A stretch of 64,000 nt of DNA. It comes from Rhizobium sp. Leaf306 (GTDB lineage: Bacteria; Pseudomonadota; Alphaproteobacteria; Rhizobiales; Rhizobiaceae). The notes beneath the pieces were generated by a model that was not told where the DNA came from, searched no databases, and worked only from the letters and a program-made list of their open reading frames with translations. Location: the NCBI RefSeq assembly GCF_001423425.1, contig NZ_LMNX01000001.1, forward strand, positions 1,198,970 through 1,262,969. The letters run 5' to 3'. Shown one piece after another: positions 1 through 9,081 of this stretch (position 1 is its first letter; the number at the start of each line of letters is the position of its first letter). A program made the position numbers and the translations under genes.

Positions 1-762
1 GACGATCTTCGAATACCCGATACCGGCATAGCTTGCGGCAGACGGGCTGATGCCGAGCGTGCGCATTTCATAGCCGAGCTTGGTGCGCCAGATCAGGACC
101 CAGACGAGGAAGCACATGATGAGTGCGATCAGGAACGAGAAGTTGAGCGGTGCAGCGCCGAGCTTGCCGCCAAACATGGCGATCAGCCAATCGAGCTTGG
201 GCAACTGGCCGCCAGGCAAAAACGTGCGGCTTTCCGGCGCCATCTTGCCGGGCACGATCAGCATGTGCACCAGCACGTAGTTCATCAGCGATGAGACGAT
301 GAAATTGAACATGATCGTGGTGATGACGACGTGACTGCCGCGCTTTGCCTGGAGCCAGGCAGGGATTGCGGCGCAGGCGGCGCCGAACAGTGCTGCCCCG
401 ATCACTGCAAACGGCATCGTCACGTACCAGGGAACATAGGCATCGAGCGAGAGCGCCACCAGCGCAGCACCGAGACCACCCAGATAGGCCTGGCCTTCCG
501 AGCCGATGTTGAACAGGCCGGAATGGATGGCTACTGCGACCGACAGGCCGGTGAAGATGAAGCTCGTGGTATAAAACAGCGTGAAGCCGATGCCTTCGCC
601 GCGGCCAAGCGCACCGACCAGAAGCAGCTGCAGCGCTTCGAACGGGTTTTCGCCGATCGCCCACACCACGATGCCGGAAAAGAAGAAGGCGAGCGCGAGG
701 TTGATCAGCGGGATGACGCCGTAATTGATCCAGCCAGGCAGGGGCACGGATGCGGTGCTCAT
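1..762 (-). CDS. ABC transporter permease, BMP/nucleoside type (3' part beyond window)
   Basis: Inner-membrane permease of a nucleoside or purine-type ABC importer. The reading frame begins at an ATG at 762 preceded by a GGGAGAGGG ribosome site. It gives MSTASVPLPGWINYG and then hydrophobic segments with the family-typical motif FNIGSEGQAYLGGL. The gene runs off the left edge of the window, so its C-terminus is unseen. It lies 76 bp after the ATP-binding subunit on the same strand, in the usual order BMP protein, ATPase, permease. A second permease is normally next and would lie outside the window. The substrate is inferred from family only. Confidence 0.88.
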   Translation of the reverse strand, partial: MSTASVPLPGWINYGVIPLINLALAFFFSGIVVWAIGENPFEALQLLLVGALGRGEGIGFTLFYTTSFIFTGLSVAVAIHSGLFNIGSEGQAYLGGLGAALVALSLDAYVPWYVTMPFAVIGAALFGAACAAIPAWLQAKRGSHVVITTIMFNFIVSSLMNYVLVHMLIVPGKMAPESRTFLPGGQLPKLDWLIAMFGGKLGAAPLNFSFLIALIMCFLVWVLIWRTKLGYEMRTLGISPSAASYAGIGYSKIV

Positions 763-838
763 GCGCCCTCTCCCTTCCAGTCGTTTGCAGGGAGAAGCCC
801 AGGCATCGTAAACTCCAAAAATATCATTCCAGGCCAGA

Positions 839-2359
839 TCATGCTGCGATCCCGGCCATCATCAGGCCCAGTGTCTGCTCGCCCGCCTCGCCCGACTTTT
901 CACCGACGACCTTGCCGGCAAACATGACGAGGATACGGTCCGACAGGGAGCGGATCTCGTCGAGTTCGACGGAGACCAGAAGCACGGCCTTGCCGGCATC
1001 GCGCGTATCGATGATGCGCTTGTGGATGAACTCGATCGCGCCGATATCGACGCCGCGGGTGGGCTGTCCGATGATCAGCACGTCCGGATCGCGTTCGATC
1101 TCGCGGGCAACGACTATCTTCTGCTGGTTGCCGCCCGAGAAATTGGCGGTCTTCAACCGCGCATTCGGCGGGCGGATGTCGTATTTGACGATCTGTTCCT
1201 CGGCCTGCTTGCGGATCGCATCGAGATCCAGCATCGCCCCGCCATAGCGGCGGTCGCGATGATATCCCAAGATGGAGTTCTCATATTCCTCAAATTTGAG
1301 GACCAGGCCCATATGATGGCGGTCTTCGGGAATGTGCGCGAGGCCAAGCGCACGCAACATGGCGGGATCTGAACCGGCAATCGACTGGCCGTTGACGATA
1401 ATCTCGCCGGAGGACGGCTTGCGGATGCCTGCGATGGCCTCCAGCAGTTCCGACTGGCCGTTTCCGGCAACACCGGCAATGCCGACGATCTCGCCGGCGC
1501 GGACCTCGAACGACACGTCGTCGACCATGGTCACGCCGCGGCTGTCCTTGACGGTGAGGTTCTTGACCGACAGCAGAACCTTGCCCGGATCGGCCTCGCC
1601 CTTTTCGACACGCAGCAAAACGCGGCGACCGACCATCAGTTCGGCGAGTTCCTCGACGGTCGTGTCAGCAGTCTTGCGGGTCGCTACGATTTCACCGCGG
1701 CGCATGACGGAGACCGTATCGGTGATCGCCATGATCTCGCGCAGCTTGTGGGTGATGAGAATGATCGTCTTGCCCTGGTCGCGCAGCACGCGCAGGACCT
1801 TGAACAGGTGGTCCGCCTCGGGCGGTGTCAACACGCCGGTCGGCTCGTCGAGAATGAGGATTTCGGCGCCGCGATAGAGGGCCTTCAGGATCTCGACACG
1901 CTGCTGGCGACCGACCGGCAATTCCTCGATGACCGCATCGGGATCGACGTCGAGGCCGTAATCGGCCTCCAGACGCTTCAGCTCCTTGCGGGCGCTGGCC
2001 ACGCCCCGGCGCAGCAACTGGCCGCCTTCGGCACCCAGCATGACGTTTTCCAGAACCGTGAAATTCTCGACCAGCATGAAGTGCTGGTGCACCATGCCGA
2101 TGCCCGAGGAGATCGCAGCCTGGCTGTCGCGGATCGTCACGGGCTTGCCGGAGATGCGAATCTCGCCCTCATCGGCCTGATAGAATCCGTAGAGGATCGA
2201 CATCAGCGTCGACTTACCGGCGCCGTTTTCGCCGATAATGCCGTGGATCGAGCCTTTGGCAACCGTGAGGTTGATGTTCTTGTTCGCATGCACAGCGCCA
2301 AACTTCTTGTCGATCCCGACAAGTTCGATCGCCGGCTCTTTCGCAGGTTCGAAGCTCAA
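839..2359 (-). CDS. ABC transporter ATP-binding protein, tandem nucleotide-binding domains (BMP/nucleoside type)
   Basis: Cytoplasmic ATPase with two fused nucleotide-binding domains, 506 residues from the preferred start. The first domain has Walker A GENGAGKST near residue 43 and Walker B LILDEPTGVL. The second has the degenerate P-loop GVAGNGQSE and the signature FSGGNQQKIV, typical of the RbsA/YufO class. I chose a TTG at 2357-2359 because GGAAGGGCGG lies just upstream. A more upstream in-frame TTG at 2384-2386 sits in the T-tract of the terminator of the preceding gene and is unlikely. It lies between the substrate-binding protein and the permease and very likely energises that importer. 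Confidence 0.93.
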   Translation of the reverse strand: MSFEPAKEPAIELVGIDKKFGAVHANKNINLTVAKGSIHGIIGENGAGKSTLMSILYGFYQADEGEIRISGKPVTIRDSQAAISSGIGMVHQHFMLVENFTVLENVMLGAEGGQLLRRGVASARKELKRLEADYGLDVDPDAVIEELPVGRQQRVEILKALYRGAEILILDEPTGVLTPPEADHLFKVLRVLRDQGKTIILITHKLREIMAITDTVSVMRRGEIVATRKTADTTVEELAELMVGRRVLLRVEKGEADPGKVLLSVKNLTVKDSRGVTMVDDVSFEVRAGEIVGIAGVAGNGQSELLEAIAGIRKPSSGEIIVNGQSIAGSDPAMLRALGLAHIPEDRHHMGLVLKFEEYENSILGYHRDRRYGGAMLDLDAIRKQAEEQIVKYDIRPPNARLKTANFSGGNQQKIVVAREIERDPDVLIIGQPTRGVDIGAIEFIHKRIIDTRDAGKAVLLVSVELDEIRSLSDRILVMFAGKVVGEKSGEAGEQTLGLMMAGIAA

Positions 2360-2389
2360 TGATCCGCCCTTCCACTGGATATACAAAAA

Positions 2390-2421
2390 GGGCGCATGAC
2401 GACATCGATCGCCATGCGCCC
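2390..2421 (-). terminator. Terminator after the BMP gene
   Basis: Reading the minus strand, GGGCGCATG pairs perfectly with CATGCGCCC across a 14-nt loop and is followed by TTTTTG. It sits between the BMP gene stop (2438) and the ATPase start. It probably lowers expression of the downstream transporter genes relative to the binding protein, a common pattern in importers. Confidence 0.8.
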
Positions 2422-2437
2422 TTTGATGGTTACCTGC

Positions 2438-3433
2438 TTACATCGGGCAGGCGTTGTCCGACATGTAGTCGTGAACCTTGACGGTGCCGGCAATGATGTC
2501 AGCCTTGGCCTTGTCGACGGCTGCCTGCATTTCAGGGGTGATCAGCGACCTGTTGCTGTCGTCGATCGCGGCCGAAACGCCGTCTTCCTTGACGCCGAGC
2601 GACTGGATGCCGGCCGTGAACTTGTCGTCCTTCAGATCCTTGTAGGCATTGTAGACAGCCAGATCGACGCGCTTGACCATTGAGGTCAGGACCGAACCCG
2701 GATGCAGATGGTTCTGGTTGCTGTCGACGCCGATCGAGAACTTCTTGTTGTCGGCCGCCGTCTGAAGCACGCCAAGACCGGTCGCACCTGCTGCCGCGTA
2801 AACGACGTCGGCACCCTGATCGATCTGGTTCTTGGTGAGCTCGCCACCGCGAACCGGGTCGTTCCAGGCAGCGCCGGTCGTGCCGGTCATGTTCTGGAAC
2901 ACGTGCGCATCAGGCTTTGCTGCCTTGACGCCCTGGGCATAGCCGCAACCGAACTTGCGGATCAGCGGAATATCCATGCCGCCGATGAAGCCGACCTTGC
3001 CGGTCTTCGAGGCGAGGCCTGCGAGAACGCCGACGAGATACGAGCCTTCCTCTTCCTTGTAGAGAACGGAACGCACGTTCTTCAGGTCAACGACGGAATC
3101 GACGATGACGAACTTGGTGTCCGGGAATTCCGCGGCAACCTTCTCCATCGCCGATGTCCAGGCAAAGGAAACGGCGACGACCGGGTTATATCCGCGGCTT
3201 GCGAAGTTGCGGATAGCCTGCTCGCCCTGCGTATCGTCCTTCGGCTCGAAGTCGCGATAGTCGGTGCCGGTTTCCTTTTTGAACTGCTCGGCGCCGGCAT
3301 AGGCTGCTTCGTTGAACGATTTGTCGAACTTGCCGCCGGTGCCATAGACGAGCGCCGGCTTGACTTCGGCGGCGATCGCTGTCGACGACAGCGCGGCCAC
3401 GGCGACGAGGCTCAAAAGTGTTTTTTTCATCAT
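2438..3433 (-). CDS. BMP family substrate-binding protein of ABC transporter
   Basis: Periplasmic binding protein of the basic membrane protein (BMP/PnrA-like) family, 331 residues. It has a Sec signal peptide with charged MMKKT, a hydrophobic core and an AIA-AE cleavage region near residue 22. The mature start (KPALVYGTGGKFDKSFNEAA) is the family hallmark. Relatives bind nucleosides, purines or related compounds; the ligand here cannot be read from sequence. It is first gene of the importer operon. ATG codons at 3433 and 3430 are both possible starts. The 250 bp upstream (3434-3683) holds no gene and no promoter I can assign confidently. Confidence 0.92.
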   Translation of the reverse strand: MMKKTLLSLVAVAALSSTAIAAEVKPALVYGTGGKFDKSFNEAAYAGAEQFKKETGTDYRDFEPKDDTQGEQAIRNFASRGYNPVVAVSFAWTSAMEKVAAEFPDTKFVIVDSVVDLKNVRSVLYKEEEGSYLVGVLAGLASKTGKVGFIGGMDIPLIRKFGCGYAQGVKAAKPDAHVFQNMTGTTGAAWNDPVRGGELTKNQIDQGADVVYAAAGATGLGVLQTAADNKKFSIGVDSNQNHLHPGSVLTSMVKRVDLAVYNAYKDLKDDKFTAGIQSLGVKEDGVSAAIDDSNRSLITPEMQAAVDKAKADIIAGTVKVHDYMSDNACPM

Positions 3434-3683
3434 TCAGCCCTGTTTTTTTAAGTTAGGTCCTCCCGCAGCGCCTCACAAAGGTATCGCTCACGGTCACCTG
3501 CCCCCCTCTTCGAAGGCTTGGCTGTCGAATACTCTTGCATGGGTGTTGGAAAATTTCACGAGATTTTTTTCGTTTGGTAAAAAACCACAGGCAGGTCGCA
3601 ACCCTGCTCAAGGCTTCACCAAATTCGCGCCGGCGTCGCTCAAATCCATAGCGGCCTGGGATGATTTTAGGCAGCCAGCCCGG

Positions 3684-4334
3684 CTAGGCGACAGGACAGC
3701 TCACCCCTGTTCCGCGCAAGCCGCAATAGCCGCCGGGGTTCTTCGCCAGATACTGCTGATGGCACTCCTCGGCGTAGTAGTAATTGCCAATCGGCGCGAT
3801 CTCGGTCGTGATCGAGACGTCACGCCCCGCAGCAGTCAATGCAGCCTGAAACGCGGCAAGCGCCTTGCCGGCCGCAACCACCTGCTCTGCCGACGTGGTA
3901 TAGAGCGCGGACCGATAGGTCGTGCCGATATCATTGCCCTGCCGCATCCCTTGCGTCGGATCGTGCTCCTCGAAAAACAGCTTCAGAAGCTGACGGTAGG
4001 AGACGATCTCCGGATCGAACACGACTTTCACGATTTCCGCGTGCCCGGTCAGCCCTGTTGTTGTCTCGTGATAGGTCGGGTTCGGGGTCAAGCCGCCCGC
4101 AAAGCCGACTGAGGTGACATGAACGCCCGGGACTTGCCAGAACAGCCGCTCGGCGCCCCAGAAGCAACCCATGCCGAAATACGCCACATCCAGACCTTCC
4201 GGATAGGGTTCCTTCAGCGCGCGGCCGTTGACGAAATGATGGTCCGACGTTGCGACCGGTGTCTCTCTGCCGGGCAGGGCCTTTTCAACCGATGGCATGA
4301 CAGTTTTCTTGCTGAACATATCGATCAAGAACAT
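3684..4334 (-). CDS. msrA: Peptide-methionine (S)-S-oxide reductase MsrA
   Basis: Repairs oxidised methionine by reducing the S-epimer of methionine sulfoxide in proteins, using thioredoxin. The catalytic motif GMGCFWG is at residues 54-60 (catalytic Cys57), followed by AERLFW. The C-terminal region [13 protein letters not shown] supplies candidate resolving cysteines. Length (216) fits the longer bacterial MsrA class, with an extra N-terminal segment of about 45 residues before the catalytic domain. No signal peptide is obvious, so it is probably cytoplasmic. It is a single-gene unit. Confidence 0.95.
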   Translation of the reverse strand: MFLIDMFSKKTVMPSVEKALPGRETPVATSDHHFVNGRALKEPYPEGLDVAYFGMGCFWGAERLFWQVPGVHVTSVGFAGGLTPNPTYHETTTGLTGHAEIVKVVFDPEIVSYRQLLKLFFEEHDPTQGMRQGNDIGTTYRSALYTTSAEQVVAAGKALAAFQAALTAAGRDVSITTEIAPIGNYYYAEECHQQYLAKNPGGYCGLRGTGVSCPVA

Positions 4335-4375
4335 TTCAACCTCCCGGGTGAGGCGCGCCTCGCCTGCCTCTTGCC

Positions 4376-4705
4376 CTATCTAGCAGAAAAACGCCCGAAC
4401 GGCGCGGGTTTCCTGTATCCGACCATCCAGAAAAACAGTGCCAGCCCGAGAAAGATCGCAAAGGCCGGCTGCGCCAGAACCGGGGCCACGTAGGGACGCC
4501 AGATATCCGAGCCGACATAGGAATTGGCGGAAATCTCCGCCATCGTCAGGCCTTCGGGATCGAAATTCAGCCAGGCATTGCCGAGGCTCGTCATGACGAC
4601 CGAGGAGGAGGAAACCGAATTGACCGAGTCCATCGCGCCGGCGACGACGGCTGCGATGAGCGCCGCGAGGCTCAAAGCCCGCATCAGAAACCTTACCGTC
4701 CTCAT
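4376..4705 (-). CDS. Small membrane protein of unknown function
   Basis: A 109-residue protein from ATG 4705, chosen over the upstream ATG at 4726 because AGGGGAG lies seven bases before it. It has an N-terminal hydrophobic segment ([16 protein letters not shown]) and a C-terminal one ([17 protein letters not shown]), with a polar serine-rich stretch between, suggesting two membrane passes. Similar rhizobial proteins have been annotated as PetM-like, but nothing here links it to a cytochrome complex. It is read in the same direction as msrA, 41 bp upstream of it, and could be cotranscribed. Confidence 0.72.
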   Translation of the reverse strand: MRTVRFLMRALSLAALIAAVVAGAMDSVNSVSSSSVVMTSLGNAWLNFDPEGLTMAEISANSYVGSDIWRPYVAPVLAQPAFAIFLGLALFFWMVGYRKPAPFGRFSAR

Positions 4706-4821
4706 CGCAGGCTCCCCTGATGGCACTCAATCGCTGCAGGAAGCAAAATAGTGGCAAGCCTGATCCGTGACAACGCATGACATAAGATTTGTGCAACTGG
4801 CGCAAATCGTCCAGATTCCGG

Positions 4822-4849
4822 TTGATCCTTGCAAATTCATTGGTATATA
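4822..4849 (+). promoter_or_regulatory. Probable sigma-70 promoter of tRNA-Ser
   Basis: TTGATC and TATATA are separated by 16 bp, about 44 bp before the mature tRNA 5' end. This is a good fit to a housekeeping promoter. Confidence 0.6.
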
Positions 4850-4892
4850 TCGCGCCGACCGCTGCTTCGCCCAAGGCTTGCGTCGGTTTTAA

Positions 4893-4982
4893 GGACAGGT
4901 GGCCGAGTGGTTGAAGGCGCACGCCTGGAAAGTGTGTATACGTGAGAGCGTATCGCGGGTTCGAATCCCGCTCTGTCCGCCA
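4893..4982 (+). tRNA. tRNA-Ser (anticodon GGA)
   Basis: A 90-nt class II tRNA. The acceptor stem GGACAGG pairs with CTCTGTCC, the D-arm starts TGGCCGAG, the anticodon loop reads CTGGAAA (GGA at 4927-4929), there is a long variable arm, the T-arm is CGGGTTCGAATCCCG, and CCA is encoded at 4980-4982. It decodes UCC/UCU serine codons. No integrase gene or repeated 3' end is nearby, so there is no sign of use as an attachment site. Confidence 0.97.
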
Positions 4983-5030
4983 TCACTTCCCAACCCAATC
5001 TTCAGACTTCCCCGTTGAACATTCCGAGCG

Positions 5031-6038
5031 CTAGTCGATCTGGCTGCGGTGTTCCAGATACCATTCGACGAAAGCCCCGACGCCCTCGTTGAGGCCGATC
5101 TCGGGTTTGCGGCCGGTCAGTGCGAGCAGCAGGTCGGGGCTTGCGAAGGTGCGGGGGACGTCGCCCTGCTGCATCGGCAGCATTTTCCGTTTGGCCGGTT
5201 TGCCCATGATCTTTTCGATCGTTTCGACGAAATCCATCAGACCGGCAGGCTGACCACCGCCGATATTGACGATGCGGAACGGACCCTGATGCGACAGCGT
5301 GTCGATACCGGCGACGCGGTTGTCTTCAGACGGAATGATCGACGCGAGATCCACGATCGAATCGACGAGGTCGTCGATATAGGTGAAATCGCGGCTCATC
5401 TTGCCTTCGCCGTAGATCTCGATTTCCTGATCCTCGATCATCGCCTTGACGAATTTGAACAAAGCCATGTCCGGCCGGCCCCAGGGGCCGTAGACGGTGA
5501 AGAAGCGGAAGGCCGTGGTCGGGATCTTGTAGAGATGGGCGTAGCTATGGGCCATCGCCTCCATTGCCTTCTTGCTGGCCGCATAGAAGGTGAGTGGCTC
5601 GTCGGCCTTGTCGGTTTCGCGGAAGGGAATATCCGGATTGGCACCGTAGACCGAGGAGGTCGAAGCCAGCAGAAGGTGGCCGACATTGGCTTCACGGGCC
5701 GCTTCGAGCACGTTCCACGAGCCGATCAGATTGCTATCGAGATAGGCCTTGGGGTTTTCGAGACTATAGCGGACGCCCGCCTGGGCGGCGAGATGGACGA
5801 TCACGTCAGGTTTGAATTCGCGGGTTGCCGCCTGCAGCGTTTCCCGGTCTTCCAGCATCGCCTCGACGGGGCGGAAGGATGGAAACTGCACAAGGCCGGC
5901 GACGCGCGCTTCCTTGAGCTTGAGGCTGTAATAGGGCGTCATTCCATCGAAGCCGAGAACCTCGTGACCATCCTGGAGCAGACGCCGCGCCAGATGGAAG
6001 CCGATAAATCCCGCCGTGCCAGTGATGAAATACCGCAT
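5031..6038 (-). CDS. lpsL: NAD-dependent UDP-glucuronate epimerase-like protein (LpsL type)
   Basis: Extended short-chain dehydrogenase/epimerase of 335 residues from ATG 6038, which places the family-typical [13 protein letters not shown] at the N-terminus. The NAD-binding motif GTAGFIG is at residues 7-13, and the catalytic YAASK lies near residue 150 with the upstream serines of ASTSSVYG. It resembles UDP-glucuronate 4-epimerases that make UDP-galacturonate for lipopolysaccharide or capsule (LpsL/CapI). The substrate is an inference from family. No other polysaccharide genes are adjacent. Confidence 0.82.
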   Translation of the reverse strand: MRYFITGTAGFIGFHLARRLLQDGHEVLGFDGMTPYYSLKLKEARVAGLVQFPSFRPVEAMLEDRETLQAATREFKPDVIVHLAAQAGVRYSLENPKAYLDSNLIGSWNVLEAAREANVGHLLLASTSSVYGANPDIPFRETDKADEPLTFYAASKKAMEAMAHSYAHLYKIPTTAFRFFTVYGPWGRPDMALFKFVKAMIEDQEIEIYGEGKMSRDFTYIDDLVDSIVDLASIIPSEDNRVAGIDTLSHQGPFRIVNIGGGQPAGLMDFVETIEKIMGKPAKRKMLPMQQGDVPRTFASPDLLLALTGRKPEIGLNEGVGAFVEWYLEHRSQID

Positions 6039-6101
6039 CAATCGTCCCGCAATTGCTTTGCGTAACGTCATAACCGCTTGATGCGGCTATGGACAGACCA
6101 A

Positions 6102-6497
6102 TTAGTGGAACAGCCGCAGCCTTGCCGGCGGCGTTCCCTGACGGCCATTCTTGCGATCCACCGCAAACTGGATGAGATCCATGGAGGCCTGATCGGTCAG
6201 GGGCTTCGCCATAACGCCCACAACGCCTGAAACTCCGGATGCGACAAGACCCGGATTGCCCGTGATCATAATGACGATGATGCCGAATTCGGCAAGCGTC
6301 TTGGCGATTTCAGGACCCGTCTCCCCATCCGCCAGCCTGACATCCACGAAAGCGATGTCGGTCTCGCGGGTGTAGTTCAAGGCAACGGTCATGTCGGGTG
6401 CAATGCCCACGACATCGTGCCCGCTGCGATGGACGGCATCCTCGATGTCCATGGCGACAAGCAAGCTGTCTTCGACAATCAGAAATCGGTATTCCAC
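6102..6497 (-). CDS. Stand-alone response regulator receiver protein
   Basis: A 131-residue single-domain receiver with no output domain. The start is a GTG at 6497 with AGAGGAA six bases upstream; longer in-frame readings upstream have no receiver homology. The acidic pocket is E9/D10, the phosphoacceptor is Asp52 (FVDVRLADG), the switch threonine is Thr79 (MITGN) and the conserved lysine is Lys98 (AKPL), so it should be phosphorylatable. No histidine kinase lies nearby. Such proteins act as phosphate relays or by protein contact; the partner is unknown. Confidence 0.85.
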   Translation of the reverse strand: MEYRFLIVEDSLLVAMDIEDAVHRSGHDVVGIAPDMTVALNYTRETDIAFVDVRLADGETGPEIAKTLAEFGIIVIMITGNPGLVASGVSGVVGVMAKPLTDQASMDLIQFAVDRKNGRQGTPPARLRLFH

Positions 6498-6627
6498 ATC
6501 AAATTCCTCTGCGCGTTGAAGGAAAACATAGGCGGAAGCGCGGCAGAGGCAAGCCCTGCTCCACATCCGCCGATGCCAAGAGCGCCGCACAACGTTACAT
6601 CCGGTTACGAAAGGTGACAACCGCTCC

Positions 6628-6653
6628 GGAACGAGTTTGCAAGTTCTACCGTT
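6628..6653 (+). promoter_or_regulatory. EcfG-type general stress promoter for the glycine-zipper gene
   Basis: GGAAC at 6628-6632 and CGTT at 6650-6653 with 17 bp between. This matches the alphaproteobacterial EcfG (general stress sigma factor) consensus. Transcription would start about 28 bp before the ATG at 6689. Confidence 0.68.
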
Positions 6654-6688
6654 GTTAGGCCCGAGCGTATAGAAAAAGGAGAACCACC

Positions 6689-7090
6689 ATGAAGAAGCTG
6701 ACATTTGCTTCCTGCATCATCCTCGCGACAGCCTTTACCGGCCAAGCCTTTGCACAGCAGGGTACTGTTACAGGCGCCGCAGGCGGCGCGGTCACCGGCG
6801 CGATCGTTGGCGGCCCGGTTGGCGCTGCAGTTGGTGGCGTTATCGGCGCCGTTGCCGGGACAGCAATCGACCCGCCACCGCGCGAAGTCGTGACCTACGT
6901 CCAGGAACAGCCGCTGCCTACCACCGCCTACAGGGTCGAGCAGCCGATCGCCGTCGGCAAGCGGATCCCGCAGACCGTCGTCGTGACACCTGTGCCGAGC
7001 AATCCGAAATACGCGTACACGGTCGTCAACAACCAGCGCGTCATCGTTGATCCGGAAACCAACACCGTGGTTCAGGTGATCGAGCAGTAA
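6689..7090 (+). CDS. Exported glycine-zipper protein with DUF1236-like C-terminus
   Basis: 133 residues. It has a signal peptide (MKKLTFASCIILATAFTGQ, cleavage near AFAQQ), then a glycine-zipper segment of repeated GG(A/V)xxGA steps at about residues 28-60. The C-terminal half has YVQEQPLPTT and a VxVDPETNTVVQVI tail, as in DUF1236 proteins of rhizobia. AAGGAG precedes the ATG. Glycine zippers pack helices in membranes, so an outer-membrane or periplasmic role is likely, but the molecular function is unknown. The EcfG-like promoter suggests induction in general stress. Confidence 0.82.
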   Translation: MKKLTFASCIILATAFTGQAFAQQGTVTGAAGGAVTGAIVGGPVGAAVGGVIGAVAGTAIDPPPREVVTYVQEQPLPTTAYRVEQPIAVGKRIPQTVVVTPVPSNPKYAYTVVNNQRVIVDPETNTVVQVIEQ

Positions 7091-7116
7091 GTTCGATCTG
7101 ACATCACCAAACAGAC

Positions 7117-7149
7117 AAGGCCCGGCGAGCTTCCTCACCGGGCCTTTTT
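7117..7149 (+). terminator. Terminator between the glycine-zipper gene and pncB
   Basis: AAGGCCCGG and CCGGGCCTT (7117-7125, 7138-7146), extended inwards by CGAG/CTCA, then TTTTTG. It lies between convergent genes; the T-run is best on the plus strand. Confidence 0.85.
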
Positions 7150-7163
7150 GATTGCGGAAATGA

Positions 7164-8468
7164 CTAGACGACGACCTTTTGGTCGACGCGGTCTTCCTGA
7201 CCGAAGAATTTGAGATACCGCTCGACTTCCGACGGTTCGCCGGTTGCCTTGCGGGGATTGTCGGAAAGCTTGACGGCGGGGCGGCCATTCGCTTCGGTCA
7301 CCTTGCAGACGACCGAGATCGGCTTGAGACCGGCGATTTCCTGTGGCGCACAATCGGCAAAATCATTGGTGAGGTTTGTCCCCCAGCCGAAGCTCATGCG
7401 TGCCCGTCCCTCGAAATGGCGGTAGGTATCGACGATTGCTTCGACATCCAGACCGTCCGAAAAGATCAGAAGCTTCTCTCGCGGATCACGCCCCATCTTG
7501 TTCCACCAGGCGATGATCTTTTCGCCGCCTTCAATGGGCGGTGCGCTGTCCGGCCGGAAGCCGGTCCAGTCGGCAACCCAGTCCGGAGCGTCGCGCAGGA
7601 AGGCGGCCGTGCCGAACGCATCGGGAAGCACGATCAAGAGGTTGCCGTGATAAAGCCGGTTCCAGTCTTTTAGCACCTGATAGGGTGCCTGGCGCAGGTC
7701 CTCATCTGTCTCCGCCAAGGCTGCGGCCACCATGGGAAGTTCGTGCGCGTTGGTGCCGACGGCTTCGAGATCGGAATCCATTGCCAGGAGCACGTTGCTC
7801 GTCCCGGTAAAGGCGCCGCCGATCCCTTCCTTCAGGGCTTCGACACACCAGCGCTGCCACGTGAAGCTGTGGCGGCGCCGCGTGCCAAAATCGGAGATAC
7901 GAAGACCGGGAAGCGTGCGCAGACGCTCGACCTTTTCCCACATCTTCGCCTTGGCGCGCGCATAGAGCACATCGAGCGTAAAATAGCCGAGCGTCCGCAT
8001 GGCCGAGCGGGATCGCATCTCGTTGATGATCGCCAATGCCGGGATTTCCCACATCGTCGTCTCCATCCACTTGCCGTGGAAGGTCAGCTCGTACTGGCCG
8101 TTATGCTTGGAAAGTTCGTATTCCGGGAGTTTAAAGGTCGACAGCCAGGTCAGGAATTCCGGCTCGAAAATCTGCTTCTTGCCGTAGAAGGTGTTACCGG
8201 TGAGCCAGATCATTTCCTTCTTGGAAAGACCGACAGTGCGGGCATGGTCGAGCTGCTCGCGCAAGGCAGCCTCGTCGATTTCCTCGGCGAGTCTGACGCT
8301 CGTCGTCCGGTTGATGACCGAAAAAGTCGCGTTGACGTCCGGATAAAGTTTCCAGATCATCTGCAACATCAGCAGCTTGTAGAAATCGGTGTCGATCAGA
8401 CTGCGTATGATCGGGTCCAGCTTCCAGGTGTGGTTATAAACCCTGGTCGCAATATCAGTCTTCGTCAT
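7164..8468 (-). CDS. pncB: Nicotinate phosphoribosyltransferase
   Basis: Cytoplasmic enzyme of NAD salvage, converting nicotinate and PRPP to nicotinate mononucleotide with ATP. From ATG 8468 ([15 protein letters not shown]) it has 434 residues, the usual length. Recognisable segments are the N-terminal [17 protein letters not shown], the central [11 protein letters not shown] and a late [10 protein letters not shown]. An extra in-frame stretch upstream of 8468 is not conserved in type. Single-gene unit, convergent with the glycine-zipper gene. Confidence 0.95.
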   Translation of the reverse strand: MTKTDIATRVYNHTWKLDPIIRSLIDTDFYKLLMLQMIWKLYPDVNATFSVINRTTSVRLAEEIDEAALREQLDHARTVGLSKKEMIWLTGNTFYGKKQIFEPEFLTWLSTFKLPEYELSKHNGQYELTFHGKWMETTMWEIPALAIINEMRSRSAMRTLGYFTLDVLYARAKAKMWEKVERLRTLPGLRISDFGTRRRHSFTWQRWCVEALKEGIGGAFTGTSNVLLAMDSDLEAVGTNAHELPMVAAALAETDEDLRQAPYQVLKDWNRLYHGNLLIVLPDAFGTAAFLRDAPDWVADWTGFRPDSAPPIEGGEKIIAWWNKMGRDPREKLLIFSDGLDVEAIVDTYRHFEGRARMSFGWGTNLTNDFADCAPQEIAGLKPISVVCKVTEANGRPAVKLSDNPRKATGEPSEVERYLKFFGQEDRVDQKVVV

Positions 8469-8590
8469 GCCTGCCCCTGCCCGGCCAGACGGCCGGCTCC
8501 ACCACATCGGCGTCTCGCGAGATTTCGAAACCCTGCGCCAATCCCGGGCAAAGTCTTATCGGCAAATGACTTGGCAAGTCCAGAACGCAA

Positions 8591-8614
8591 TTCGGCCGCG
8601 AGATCGCGGCCGAA
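8591..8614. repeat. Perfect 11-bp inverted repeat in the gap before pncB
   Basis: TTCGGCCGCGA and its exact complement are separated by only two bases, in the 160-bp gap between the membrane protein gene and pncB. No T-run follows on either strand, so it is not a clear Rho-independent terminator. It could be a transcript-end hairpin or an operator. Confidence 0.5.
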
Positions 8615-8627
8615 CGAGACGGGCCAA

Positions 8628-8972
8628 TCATGGATTTCCGGAGGGACGATCATTGGTTGTCGGGGCCTGCGGCTGGGTGACCGGTGCGTTGCTGGGTGCT
8701 GCGCCGGTGGAGTTGCCAGGTGTCGTGCTACCAGCCGGCGGCGTGGCGGTTTGCTCCGTCGGAGCATCTGTCGATTCGCCCCACCACTCTGCGCCGCTCC
8801 AGGCGACGACCGCAAGAACGAGACCGCAAACCAGCACGATCAGCATCGGCTTGCCGTAGGAACCCTGCCGCGCTTCGGTCGCAGTTTCCTGAACCGGTGC
8901 GCCGTTCGGGTTGGAACTTGTGCCGCGCGAGACGTTCGGTGTGGGTTTGTCGGCATCGAAACGGGTGTTCAT
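8628..8972 (-). CDS. Small single-pass membrane protein with proline/threonine-rich tail
   Basis: 114 residues from ATG 8972, preceded by a strong GGAGGAG. An N-terminal polar part of about 40 residues is followed by one hydrophobic helix (MLIVLVCGLVLAVVAW) and a low-complexity Thr/Pro/Ala/Ser tail, suggesting a cytoplasmic N-terminus and an extracytoplasmic tail. No known domain is recognised. An EcfG-like promoter upstream suggests stress control. Confidence 0.7.
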   Translation of the reverse strand: MNTRFDADKPTPNVSRGTSSNPNGAPVQETATEARQGSYGKPMLIVLVCGLVLAVVAWSGAEWWGESTDAPTEQTATPPAGSTTPGNSTGAAPSNAPVTQPQAPTTNDRPSGNP

Positions 8973-9024
8973 GATCACTCCTCCATTGCCGGCATCATCG
9001 TCGTCACGCCGGTCCATGCCAGCT

Positions 9025-9050
9025 AAACCGCGGGTTGGTGCGAATGGTTC
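9025..9050 (-). promoter_or_regulatory. Possible EcfG-type promoter for the gene at 8972
   Basis: On the minus strand, GGAAC (9050-9046) is followed after 18 bp by GTT (9027-9025). Spacing and motif fit EcfG promoters, although the base before GTT is G instead of C. Confidence 0.5.
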
Positions 9051-9081
9051 CGTTTCGGCCCCTCGGGATCGGGAACATGGC

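Noticed and set aside
4893-4982. tRNA-Ser as a possible island attachment site
   Set aside because: No integrase, no repeated tRNA 3' end and no change in gene type or composition in the flanking region.
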